Shown here one piece after another: positions 8,417-17,819 of a stretch of 64,000 nucleotides of DNA; within the stretch, counting starts at the first letter, position 1, and each line of letters starts with the position of its first letter. The stretch comes from Aurantiochytrium sp. KH105. Lineage: Eukaryota > Sar > Bigyra > Thraustochytrida > Thraustochytriidae. Below the pieces are notes generated by a model. It ran no database searches, was not told where the DNA came from, and saw nothing but the letters and a program-made list of their open reading frames with translations. Position numbers and translations under genes: made by a program. The DNA is taken from the NCBI GenBank assembly GCA_003116975.1, contig BGKB01000015.1, positions 310,001-374,000 on the forward strand. The letters are read 5' to 3'.

Positions 8417-10450
8417 ATGAGCGCGACGAACGTGGCGTTTCCGCCGCCGCAGCCGCCGCAGCAGCGCGCGGGGACGCTGGGAGACAATGGGCCCGGCGCG
8501 AGGGCCTCGGGGTCGCGCAGACAGTGCCCCTCGAGCCGCTGCGGGTCGTTCAATACCGAGGCGACGAGCGAAGGCGTCTTTTGCGCGGACTGCGGCACGG
8601 TCATCGAGGAGAGCTCGTTCGACTTGTCCGTGTCTTTCACGGACAACCAGGATGGCTCGAGGTCCATGAACGGCCAGTTCGTGAGCAACATGTGCACGAC
8701 CCCGTACCGCTTCTCTTCGGCCGGCGGCGTAGGCTACAGCCGCGAGTCGCGCGAGGTGACTATCGCCAATGGCAAGAAGCGCATCCAGCATCTCGCTGCG
8801 GCTCTCAAGCTCAATCACTTCGTGGACGCTGCGCATCGCCTGTTTCTTTCTGCAGTCCAGCGTAACTTTGTGCATGGGCGAAAGACAACGACGGTGGTGG
8901 CCGCCTGCCTGTACATTGTCTGCCGCCAGCGGCAGGCTCCGCACTTGCTCATTGATTTTTCCGATGTGCTGCAGACCAACGTGTACGTCCTCGGTAACTG
9001 CTTTCTCAAGTTTCGTCGACTCTTGAATTTGCAGTTGCCTGCTATCGATCCGGCACACTACATTGATCGCTTTGCTGCCAAGCTCGAGTTCGATGACAAG
9101 ACGCACGAGGTTGCCAAGACCGCACACAAGCTTGTAGCTCGCATGAAGCGCGACTGGATCCAAACGGGACGTCGGCCGTCGGGGGTCTGCGGCGCGGCGC
9201 TTATTATCGCTGCACGCATGCATGGCTTTCATCGCACCCAGCGGGAGGTGGTGAATGTGATGAAGATTTGCGAGGAGACGCTACGCAAGCGACTTGTCGA
9301 ATTCGAGGCCACGCCGTCTGGAAATCTGACTGTCGAGGAGTTTCTCCAGGTCGAGCTCCCCGAGGAAGCGAACCCTCCGTCATATACGCGCAATCGAGTG
9401 CGGGAGGAAAAGGCCAAGGAGCTCAAGGACGCCGAGGGTCGCAGACTTGCTCTCCGGAACGCTGCGGACGCGGCAGACGCTGACAAGTCGGATCGCACCG
9501 TACCTCTTTCTTTGCTCGCAGAGGCGTCGACGACACACGATGACGATGATGGTTCTAGCATCACAGGGACTGAGGGCGGCGCGGCGTCGATCAGTGCGAC
9601 GTCGCCCACGTCCGGCCGCAAGCGCACGCGAGCAGAGATTCGCGCAGAACGCGCTCGCGCCCAGGCCCAACTTTATTCATCGTTGGAACGTGAGCTGGCA
9701 CAGAGCCTCAAGAGCTTTGAAGAAGAGGAAGCTGCCGCTGCCGTGGAAGCCGCCGCAAGCGCGGCTTCCGCCGCCGCAGCAGGACCACCACCACCTTCTT
9801 CAGGCGCCAAGCAAGGTGCCGGACCTGGCGTTGATGCTGTTTCTACGTCTAGCTCTACTGACCCCGCACACGTCGAGCGCGAGCAGGGCAATGAAGCTCC
9901 GGGGGACCGTTCGGCTGCCACTGGTGCGGTGTCTGGCGCGGGGGAAAGTGCCAAACAAGAAGGCGATGGGGATACGGCCTCGAAGGGCCATGCGCCAAAC
10001 CTGGACGATTCTCCTGCCGCGGAGAATGGGGAGGACACTACTGCTGAAGATGCTGCTTTGCCGCCGGCACCCCCCATTGCAGGGGTACAGAGCCACGACA
10101 ATGAGGCCACTCTTGTTGGGTCCTCCTCGACGCCTGCGGCCAGCTCTGCACCTTCGACCGAGGCCGAAGACGACCTGCTTTTCGAGAACGATGTGGAATC
10201 GCTCTTGCTAAAGCCGGACGAGTCGCGCATGAAAAAGGTCTTGTGGCAAGTGCAGAATCGAGAGTATCTCGAGAAGGAGCGCCAAGACCGTTTGGAGGGT
10301 AAAGTAAAGCGCAAGCGCAAACGCAAGTCGAAGCAGATGCGCGATGAGGAAGCCAATGCTGCCGATCCCCAGCGCACCATTCCAGAGACGAACAAGCGCA
10401 TGTCCAAGAAGATCAATTACGACGCATGGAAGAAGCTCTTTCAGTCTTGA
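8417..10450 (+). CDS. BRF1: TFIIIB subunit BRF1 (TFIIB-related factor)
   Basis: 677 residues from ATG 8417. BRF1 recruits RNA polymerase III to tRNA and 5S genes as part of TFIIIB in the nucleus. A zinc ribbon lies near the N terminus (Cys37, Cys42, Cys56, Cys59). Two cyclin-like repeats follow, the first containing HLAAALKLNHFVDAAHRLF and the second KTAHKLVARMKRDWI with RRPSGVCGAALIIAARM. A long Ser/Ala/Glu-rich linker (about 350-570) leads to the BRF1-specific C-terminal block (DDLLFENDVESLLLKPDE...), which in other eukaryotes binds TBP and BDP1. A Lys/Arg-rich stretch near 635 could be a nuclear signal. That C-terminal block separates it from plain TFIIB. No introns are needed. Confidence 0.93.
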   Translation: MSATNVAFPPPQPPQQRAGTLGDNGPGARASGSRRQCPSSRCGSFNTEATSEGVFCADCGTVIEESSFDLSVSFTDNQDGSRSMNGQFVSNMCTTPYRFSSAGGVGYSRESREVTIANGKKRIQHLAAALKLNHFVDAAHRLFLSAVQRNFVHGRKTTTVVAACLYIVCRQRQAPHLLIDFSDVLQTNVYVLGNCFLKFRRLLNLQLPAIDPAHYIDRFAAKLEFDDKTHEVAKTAHKLVARMKRDWIQTGRRPSGVCGAALIIAARMHGFHRTQREVVNVMKICEETLRKRLVEFEATPSGNLTVEEFLQVELPEEANPPSYTRNRVREEKAKELKDAEGRRLALRNAADAADADKSDRTVPLSLLAEASTTHDDDDGSSITGTEGGAASISATSPTSGRKRTRAEIRAERARAQAQLYSSLERELAQSLKSFEEEEAAAAVEAAASAASAAAAGPPPPSSGAKQGAGPGVDAVSTSSSTDPAHVEREQGNEAPGDRSAATGAVSGAGESAKQEGDGDTASKGHAPNLDDSPAAENGEDTTAEDAALPPAPPIAGVQSHDNEATLVGSSSTPAASSAPSTEAEDDLLFENDVESLLLKPDESRMKKVLWQVQNREYLEKERQDRLEGKVKRKRKRKSKQMRDEEANAADPQRTIPETNKRMSKKINYDAWKKLFQS

Positions 10451-10870
10451 TTTCACTTTCTCTCTCTCCCTCTCGTTCTCTCTTCCTTATCCTTTTCCCT
10501 TTTTACTTGGGCAAACAAGAAACAGATGATTTGGGCGAGAGAACCCCTTCCTCCAAGCAAGAGTTTTCACTTGTCAGTAAATGACAATGAGTCGTAGGAG
10601 TACTAGAGGCTGCCGATATATGGCACGCGTCGTCGCGCTGCCGTCAAGTGCTGCTCTCTGAAGAGGCGGAAGCACGTTGCGCTGTAAATTTTATGAATCA
10701 ATCGTGTTTTTTTCTTTTGGAACTGTCTGTGCATCATACATTAACATTGGACCCGAGGAGGAGAAGAAATAGACAAACGCTATCGCTGCGAGGTAAAGAG
10801 TCCTCGATACTTTGATTCGTCGTGATTGATCCAAGCCCATCGTCTGGAGAATAGTGTCGAATTGGCATGT
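10451..10870. other. Convergent intergenic spacer
   Basis: The 3' flanks of BRF1 (+) and the ankyrin gene (-) face each other. It holds a pyrimidine-rich stretch just after the BRF1 stop (10450-10510) and nothing else recognisable. Confidence 0.5.
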
Positions 10871-11722
10871 CTATGGCACCCGTTTATATCGCCGTCGCTG
10901 CATCTTGACCTGCTGCGCATTCTCCACCTTTTCGCCAACCACGCGGGCCTTTGCAAGGCCCTTGCGTAGTTTCATGTTGGCGACTGACTTGAGCTTTTCT
11001 GCGTTTTCCTTTTCCTGAGAGATGAGCGCTGTGACTGTTTCGTTGGCTGCAACATCGATCGCGGATCTGCCTCGATTGTTGCGGAGTTCGAGCACATCAC
11101 GGGTGCTGCCAGGCTTGACCTTTTCAGCTGCCCGAAGAAGATGCCGAATCATGCTGCCTCTGCCGCGGCGGGCGCACCAGTGAAAAATGGAGTCTCCATG
11201 CATGTCCTGGCAGTCGACTCGGGCCCCTTCTTCAATGAGTTTCTTGCATATTCGAGGATGGCCTGCACGTCCGGCCTCGAGCAAGGGAGTCACGCGACTC
11301 ACCGTGGAATCGATGGCATTGACGTCTGCTCCGACCTCGAGGAGAAAGTCGACACAGTTTGCAGAGCCCCAGAACGCTGCCGAATGCAAGAGCGTGCGCC
11401 CGCCGTCCTCGGGCGTGTTGCTGCGAAGCGCGAGCATATGCGAGCTTCCGTGCACGAGAAAATTCGCGCGTAGCACATCGATATTATCTCCACGCACAGC
11501 CTTGAACGGCGAAGGGTCTTTGGTGTCTGCGAGCACAGCGCGTGCAAGCTCGCGCTCCTGCTGTTCCTCTAACGAGTCGTCCTTGCTCTCGTCAACGTTT
11601 TCCCGCGCCAAAGAGATGCGCTTTGTGCGCTCGTGAGCTGCTTTCTCGACAGCATCGCGCTTGGCCGCCTCACGCGCCTCGAGGGCTTCCAGACTCGTCG
11701 CTTGCTCGTCCTCTGCCGTCAT
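10871..11722 (-). CDS. Ankyrin-repeat protein
   Basis: 283 residues if translation starts at the ATG at 11722 (MTAEDEQAT). The frame stays open further upstream but that extension looks non-coding. A charged, probably helical N-terminal region (residues 1-75, rich in Glu/Arg/Lys) is followed by ankyrin repeats from about 80 to 230, including GGRTLLHSAAFWGSANCVDF and VTPLLEAGRAGHPRICKKLI. A fourth, degenerate unit contains HWCARRGRGSMIRHLL. The C terminus is basic (ends RRRYKRVP). Ankyrin repeats bind other proteins; nothing in the sequence identifies the partner. No signal peptide or membrane span is seen. Confidence 0.8.
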   Translation of the reverse strand: MTAEDEQATSLEALEAREAAKRDAVEKAAHERTKRISLARENVDESKDDSLEEQQERELARAVLADTKDPSPFKAVRGDNIDVLRANFLVHGSSHMLALRSNTPEDGGRTLLHSAAFWGSANCVDFLLEVGADVNAIDSTVSRVTPLLEAGRAGHPRICKKLIEEGARVDCQDMHGDSIFHWCARRGRGSMIRHLLRAAEKVKPGSTRDVLELRNNRGRSAIDVAANETVTALISQEKENAEKLKSVANMKLRKGLAKARVVGEKVENAQQVKMQRRRYKRVP

Positions 11723-12482
11723 CCTACTTGACTCGATGCAAGTCGCAGCCGCGCGCCGCTTCGACACGTGCTTGCATTCTCCTTTTCCGTGCACAGACGG
11801 TGTGTACTCATCACCCTGCCGCCGCGTGTGCCACAGATGGTGTTCAAACACAAGTTCAAGTTGCGAACTCCCAGAACGGACACTTGCTCGTGCAACTTGA
11901 ACTTGCAAGAGGATAAGAGATCACGAGCCCAAGTGACAGGCGGGAGGAAGAAGGAGGAATGTCGGCGGAGGAGAGACAGAGCGAGAGTGTTGCCAATCTT
12001 GCAAGCTTTTCTCGCTGAAGCGGTATACTCGATGATAGATACTACGAGGGCGTCTCTCTTTGACAATGGCACGAAATTGTCAATGGCGGCGCACACAAGG
12101 CATGAGTATTCGCAACATCGTGTTTACGACATTCTTGTTGTGCAAGATGCAGAAGAAAGGCGAGTGACTTGCCTTTTACATTTTCGAGAAAGAGGTATAC
12201 GAAGCTAAAAATAGTAGTGCTTAGACCAAGATCTATCTGACTGTGAGAAAATTAGAGCAGAATTCTAGCAAAGGCGTTGGACTTCACTGCGCTAAAATCC
12301 TTTCGAACGATCAAGACAAGAGTGAGTAAACAACTCGATGAGTATTGCACTCGCGTCTCTGAGATTCTTCAGTCTCCAAGGGCTTTTTCCATAGTGACTT
12401 GTAAGAATCCTAGCGCATTCGAAATCCAAAAAGTCTGCGAGACATTTTACGGGCGTGTGTACAGGTGAGGGCCCTCGGTATC
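11723..12482. other. Spacer between two minus-strand genes
   Basis: Holds the promoter of the ankyrin gene and the 3' flank of the E2 gene. Small overlapping frames on both strands show no family resemblance. Nothing else seen. Confidence 0.5.
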
Positions 12483-12980
12483 TCAAGCCCAACCGAGTGA
12501 CTTTCGAACGCACTCGTCAGCCTTGGCATCAAAGGCCTCGCGATCGGTCCGCCACATCTTGGCTGCATCAATGTTGGCAGGACTCTCATCGTTGGGCTCT
12601 GCGAGCATACTAATGACGGAAAGGATGATCTTTTCAATACTCTGTACTGGCGACCAGCGCTCGCAGGACTGTTCGTAGCCGAATTTGTCCTCGACAGGCT
12701 CGTGAAGAATACTGATGCAGACCTTGCCATCCGGGTACACGTTCGGGTGCCAGAGGGGCTGCGTGAAGCGCATGACTGGCGGATTGAGCGGGTAGTCTTT
12801 GGGAAAACTCAGCGTGCTGTGAAAGCAGCCGCCATCATACGGCGTGCCTTCGGGTCCGAGAAAGACACACTCCCATTCGAGCATGTTGGTTTCGTCACCG
12901 GCTGGACCTGCCGCAACACCGGCTGGTGGACGCAGCGAGAGCTCTTTGTACTCCACCAGCAGGCGCTTCATGGCCATCAT
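12483..12980 (-). CDS. UBC7: Ubiquitin-conjugating enzyme E2, UBC7/UBE2G2 type
   Basis: 165 residues from ATG 12980, the same length as human UBE2G2. It carries ubiquitin as a thioester and passes it to substrates with ER-membrane E3 ligases during ER-associated degradation. The fold is complete: MKRLLVEYKEL in helix 1, the HPN tripeptide (78-80), catalytic Cys88 in GKVCISILH, and the acidic loop after it (EPVEDKFGYEQ) that defines the UBC7/CDC34/UBE2G group. It then reads SCERWSPVQSIEKIILSVIS and MLAEPNDESPANIDA. The open frame continues 5' of this ATG but that part has no E2 similarity. Calreticulin at 27343 belongs to the same ER quality-control process but is unlinked. Confidence 0.96.
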   Translation of the reverse strand: MMAMKRLLVEYKELSLRPPAGVAAGPAGDETNMLEWECVFLGPEGTPYDGGCFHSTLSFPKDYPLNPPVMRFTQPLWHPNVYPDGKVCISILHEPVEDKFGYEQSCERWSPVQSIEKIILSVISMLAEPNDESPANIDAAKMWRTDREAFDAKADECVRKSLGWA

Positions 12981-14670
12981 CTTGCCTCGGCTGTGCGACC
13001 TCCGCGGCTCCGCGTACGCACGCACAAAAAGACTACGTCGAGAGTGAGTTTTAGCCCGATTCGCGTCGACTTCCCGCGCTAGGTCTACGAGCCCAAGGCC
13101 GCTCGTGTGCGATGAAACACGACGTGGAAGCGCGCAGGCACGTGTCTCCACCTTGTTCGCCCACCGCCTCAATCCCTCGCGCGCGGCACGCCGGCTTGGT
13201 CGCGATTGATGATTGACTGAGCAGAAGCTCCACGTCGTCAACATAAGCCTACGCCGACCTACGCCCTAAAAAAAAAGAAAAGAAAAGGGCATGGGACCAA
13301 GAGGACATGTCGTGCAGCCGGAGCAGCATTCATTCGAGGACGTGCGGTAAGTAGATTGACACCGCACAAAGATTATGATAATGATCAGATGATGGCGATA
13401 GTAAAGATTGTGGTGGTGGTGGTGGTGGTGGTGTTGAAGGAGTCTTTAAGTCAATCCTTCCGGCTTTTTCAAACGTATTTCTTCACCTTGGGTCGAGCAA
13501 CACATAGAACTCTACCTCTTTCACAACGCTGCGCCCTTACACGAATACATTTTATCGCGAAAGCTACGCAGCAACGTACAATTCGATTGACGCCATCTTC
13601 ACCGAAAACCATGTGAATAAAAAACAGCGAACACAGCTGGATTCCCCTTAACAGTAAGGGGTGAAGATGCGTGCATTGAACTTTGCTTGCAGCATTTACA
13701 AAAGCCTTTAGGAGATCAAGAACAGGTCCATGGTGCGAAACCTACTCAGCTGAGTGGGCTCGAAACAAGCGCATGCGTCGCTGAGCTTAGTTCCGCCTTC
13801 AAAAGGCCAAATTCAATACGATTCAGGGCTAGAATTCATTTTTCGAGCCCAAATCTCTCGGCATAGACTCCAACCACACCAATGCTCGTCTCAGGATGCC
13901 TCCTCTACATTTACCGGTGCGGTGTCGACTACTTTCCCCGTGAGCGAACAGCCGTATACCCTCAAATTTCGATGTTGATCGTCGATAATGTGAGGATGAC
14001 ATGGCGTCTTTCTGTTCAATTGCTTTAAAACAAAGCGGATCGCCGGGAATTAGCGCGGAAAGCACGTCCTATTTTCTGTCGCGTCTCTAGAGCCATTTGA
14101 TGAGGCAAGGCAACCTGTATTGCATGAGAAATTCAACATTTACAAGATGCCACAACGTAAGGGTAAGATCCATAGGGTTTACAACTCCGCAAAGTCATCT
14201 TCGAGAGTCAGGAAACTTTGACTCACGGTAGGTCATAAGTCGAGTTCCTCCGTTGAAACGCATGCGAGGGCTTTTAGAGCGGTCAACTGACCCAAGTGGC
14301 CATCGTAAAGACGGACGCAGCATCAAATCAATCTGATCTTCCAATTTTCATTTGTCAAGAAAGCGAGATCTCCGTCTGCTTTGTTTTGTTTTTGGTCGAG
14401 GACACCATACACAGGGTGGGATCAGGTACGTTCCGGTGAACGTCATGCCTGAAAGCGCTGTCAGCTGTCCGCCCGAAATTCATCGATGCAAGAAGGTAGA
14501 TTCCCCAATGGCAAGCAGTAGTCACACTTAGATTCAAGTTCATGCTTAGAATCGAATCGAATGACAAAAAGCCAATGCGTACTACCGCAACTTTTGGCCT
14601 CCTTATGTTCAAGGAAAATTGACGTTCTGTAGTGCTAGAATGAAAGGCCGCATGATACTTTCGAAATAGC
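12981..14670. other. Gene-poor region upstream of the TIR pseudogene
   Basis: The first part (to about 13250) holds the UBC7 promoter and 5' UTR. A GTG run lies near 13409-13432. The rest has higher AT content than neighbouring genes and no convincing frame. It may contain the eroded N-terminal part of the kinase-TIR gene, but I could not recognise a kinase N-lobe on either strand. Confidence 0.4.
13409..13432. repeat. (GTG)n microsatellite
   Basis: About eight GTG units in intergenic DNA. Confidence 0.85.
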
Positions 14671-16567
14671 TTGACGAAGAATGGTTGTTGCTTGCTCCTC
14701 CGCATCAGAAGACGCAAGGACAGAAACGAAGTCAAAGGCGAGAATACTGCCGTAGGAGATGGCCTGCAGGAGGAGAGAAGAGACGACATCGAGACCGCCC
14801 GCGACCTCGTTCGGCTTTGCTTACGGGGGAATCCGTCGGAGCGCATCACTCTAACGCGAATTCTCGAGGATCGTCCCTTCTTCGAATCTTTGCGAGAAGA
14901 CGTCACTTGCGTGGTTCAGGATGACGACGCGAATCTCGCTTCAAGCAAGGCCGCGCGCCAATGCAGCAGCCAAAAAAACAAGAGGTATCGTATTTCGCGT
15001 CAATGGATAGGCCTTCACTTTCGTGTGATCCCGAGGCGCTTTAGTCTTCTTGGTCACACCACTACGACTCCAGAACTCCCACGGAACGCAAGTCTGAGCA
15101 AATTTTTCGCGGACAAGGCGCATCACGAGCTCATCGAGCTGCCAACTTTCCACTTCTTTCTCTCTCATGTGCAGTCACAAGCGGCAAGCATCGCCAAGGA
15201 TCTTGCTTTCGAGCTTGAGCGTCACCAGTTATCGGCTTGGGTTGACATGCGTGCTGCTGATATGACTCTTGAAGGCATGCACCGTGGCATGCTTTCTCGT
15301 GGTTCTTACTCGGGATGATTTCCTCCGGCCCTATTGTCTCGTCGAGCTCAAGTATGCTGTGGATCACTTTCGATGTACCCAAGATGGATTGGAAGAGCAC
15401 ATCTCCTTCATTGTCGAAGAATACCAGAGATTCTATCCTTGGACGGCCGAGATCGGTGGGCCGTGGGAGTCGGAGCCTTGGAAGGTCGGGGATGATGATG
15501 ACCTGGATGCTGGGAAATGGAAATGACGCGAGCAGACAGCAGCGCCAAAGAAGTGGTGAAGTCAACTTGGCACCCATGGGAAGTCTATTATAGACCTGCC
15601 GTGCCAACAACCATCCAATCTCAGCAGCCACTAGCTCGTGCGACATTAAGGTAAGTCTAACATCGCTCAGAGCACGAACTAGCACGGCCGAAGATTTGTG
15701 ATCATCCAACTCTTCACTACATCCTCGAGACGACATTTAAGCTGGGGAGAAACATTGATCTTCACCACCAGACTAATTCGTCTCGGCAGAATCGAAACTC
15801 CCCAGGCACTCCTAGCGTACTTAGGCATACTTGCAATCCATTTGACTCTACTTGTTTCAATACTGGATGAGAACGCCGACGATGCCTACATGTGTGAGGG
15901 GTCTGTCCCCGAGCGCCCAAGGTCGAAACGGAAGGCTGATGCCGTGCGTCAGCTTTGTGATGAGCTCGACAAGCTTAGTTTCAATGACTCAGAGGTTTCC
16001 AGTGCCGCACGGGATGCTTTGTCTGTTTGCAAACGCATCCCGTATCGTCGACGCGAGTTCGAAGAGGACGCCATGATCCGAGCTCTCGCTTCACCCATGC
16101 TGGATTTCAAAAGAGCTCTTCATTTTCGTTTCCGATTGACGCTCCTCCCTCCCTCACCGTCGTCGGAAAAGCAGGCTCGACCATCGCGAAAGAGCTCGTC
16201 GCCAAGCTCAAGGCGAAAAGAAACATTAAAGTGAAGGCAGCCTTATTCCCGAGTCTCGCTCGCGCAACGTCAGTGGTTATCGTCGTTTTGGAGCAGGGTT
16301 GTCGCGACGATGTAGAGCATAAAAGGGACGCTTGCCGAGCTTCCCATATTAGCAGTCGCAGACGACATCACTTGGAATCTGGACGGTGTGCACAAGGAAA
16401 AGTTTAGTGAGGATGTCCGGATCAGGCTCTTTGACCATCTCAAGGTCTTGACGTGGAGACCGAGTAAGCTCGAGAGAGATGGACTGTACATTGTTGAGCA
16501 CGAGCAGCCCGCGCTTATCGATGGGCTTTGCTCTCGCGCGGCGAAGCTGCCACGACAATCGGCTTGA
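14671..16567 (+). pseudogene. Decayed protein kinase-TIR domain gene
   Basis: Pieces of one protein are read successively in different frames. In 14671-15316 a kinase C-lobe end (DLVRLCLRGNPSERITL) leads into a TIR-like start (FHFFLSHVQSQAASIA, then SAWVDMRAADMTLEGM). The TIR continues in another frame at 15269-15526 (CFLVVLTRDDFLRPYCLVEL, which keeps the conserved Glu near the end). After a stretch without an open frame, 15698-16100 holds a downstream block with IPYRRREFEEDAM. Another frame near 16140-16290 reads LTVVGKAGSTIAKELVAKL, and 16340-16567 ends in a terminal block (DDITWNL, LKVLTWRPSKLERDGL). Domain order matches the kinase-plus-TIR signalling proteins of stramenopiles. At least four frame changes and missing segments mean it is not expressed as one protein; short introns could explain at most some of this. 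Confidence 0.7.
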
Positions 16568-16834
16568 GATAAATGTTGTTTGTTTACATTTCTTCAAACC
16601 ACATGTGATCCCCACGGGAATGAATCTCTTCCCTCCAAATCAGACATTGCAAGTGATTTTCGTCCGCGACCCCAACGCCCCCAACAATCGATGGCTATCG
16701 CCGTAATAAAACCCTTGGCCACAACAAATGTAAAAAAAAAAAACGTTGTTCGAGTTTCTGCCGCCGGCCAGGGAAAAAAAAATCCTCATGGGAAAAAAAA
16801 AAAAGAATAGCTATTGAGCAATCAAATGCCCGAT
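16568..16834. other. Spacer between TIR pseudogene and tRNA
   Basis: AT-rich with several A-runs (16733-16743, 16773-16782, 16793-16804). The last of these, read on the minus strand, is the probable pol III terminator of the tRNA. Confidence 0.5.
16793..16804 (-). terminator. Pol III T-run terminator of tRNA-Arg
   Basis: Twelve consecutive T residues on the minus strand, about 31 nt past the 3' end of the tRNA gene. Pol III normally stops within the first run of four or more T's; this is the first such run downstream. Confidence 0.7.
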
Positions 16835-16907
16835 AGTCGCTGAGGAGGGTCGAACTCCTGACTTCTGGATTCGAAGTCCAGCACGCTAACCACTGCGTCA
16901 CAGCGAC
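16835..16907 (-). tRNA. tRNA-Arg (anticodon UCG)
   Basis: Read on the minus strand, a 7-bp acceptor stem (GTCGCTG with CAGCGAC) encloses a D arm, an anticodon arm (CTGGA, loop CTTCGAA, TCCAG) and a T arm (AGGAG, TTCGACC, CTCCT). The loop places TCG as anticodon, which reads CGA and, with wobble modification, other CGN arginine codons. No intron is present after the anticodon. The internal A and B boxes of a pol III promoter are supplied by the D and T arms. CCA is not encoded, as expected in eukaryotes. Confidence 0.93.
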
Positions 16908-17819
16908 GCTATACTGCACATGGCACACCCTTGCTTATAACTCCCTTCTCCCTCCCTCTTCCCCGGACCCACCGTGCGACCCGCGCGTCCCAGCCCGCCC
17001 GGCGCCGCAGCCGCGACGACTGGGACGAGAATGCCGCACCCTCGGAGCCAGAAACTCGGGCTCGCAGACGGACGGCGACGAAGCGAGGGCGCGGCCGAGG
17101 ACGCGCAGCGGTAGGCGCGCGGCACGCGGCGTGCGGCCGGGGCACCCTCGTCACGCCGGCGCAGCCTTGCATGGCACTGCGTGGCGTAGCATGCCGTGGC
17201 ATGGCAGGAGCTGGCGGGACGAGGCGGCGCGTGCAGCACGAGCAACAACCTCAGCGAGAGCAAGCGCATCAGCGAGAGCAAGAGCGAGCAGCTGCGCCGC
17301 GAAAGGCGCGCGACGAACGAGCGCGACGAGGCGCGGGACTTCCGGGCTCGTCCTGAAACGCAAAAGAGTGCAGAGGACCTGCAGCTCGCGGCTGCAGCGC
17401 CCCGAGTTGGAGCACTTTTTGCAAGCTGGCGCGGCCGGCGCGTGTGCTAGAGGAAGGAGCGAGGTGCCTGGCGAACCTGAGAGAGAGGTCGCACGCGCAA
17501 GGGAATGGGGCCGAGGAGATCACGCAAATTAGCCGGGTGTGGTCCGCCAATGAGGGGGGCACGAGTGAGGGGTTGTAATAATTGGGCGCCGGCAGCAGTG
17601 AATCGCAGTCGTCAGCAGGGAGCAGGGTGCGAGATGGCGTGAATGCGCCATTTTTGGTCGCGTCGTTCGGCTCGAGCGGGCGTGCGGCAGCGAGCTGGAG
17701 GCGCGCAAGGCTGCAGCAGCAGCTGCAGCAAACGCGAAACTCTCGACACGAGGAAACGGAACCAGCAACGCCGGGAACAACTGCAAGCAGAGCCTGAAGG
17801 GCGGGAAATAGGAAACAAG
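16908..17819. other. CpG-rich upstream region of the secreted-protein gene
   Basis: A TATAA-like string sits near 16936. The rest is GC-rich and strand-asymmetric with short irregular repeats such as TGGCATGGC (17160-17205). Overlapping frames on both strands are compositional artefacts of high GC. It probably contains the promoter and 5' UTR of the gene starting at 17820. Confidence 0.45.

Noticed and set aside
7276-8865. Long plus-strand frame across the GAAA repeat into BRF1
   Set aside because: Consists of translated microsatellites (Lys/Glu/Arg repeats) and overlaps BRF1 in another frame.
14413-14436. GSGTF-like string as a kinase glycine loop of the decayed gene
   Set aside because: Too short and followed at once by a stop; the distance to the C-lobe piece is far below a kinase domain.
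14355-14906. Minus-strand frame antisense to the kinase-TIR remnant
   Set aside because: No similarity to any family; the plus strand carries recognisable kinase and TIR blocks.
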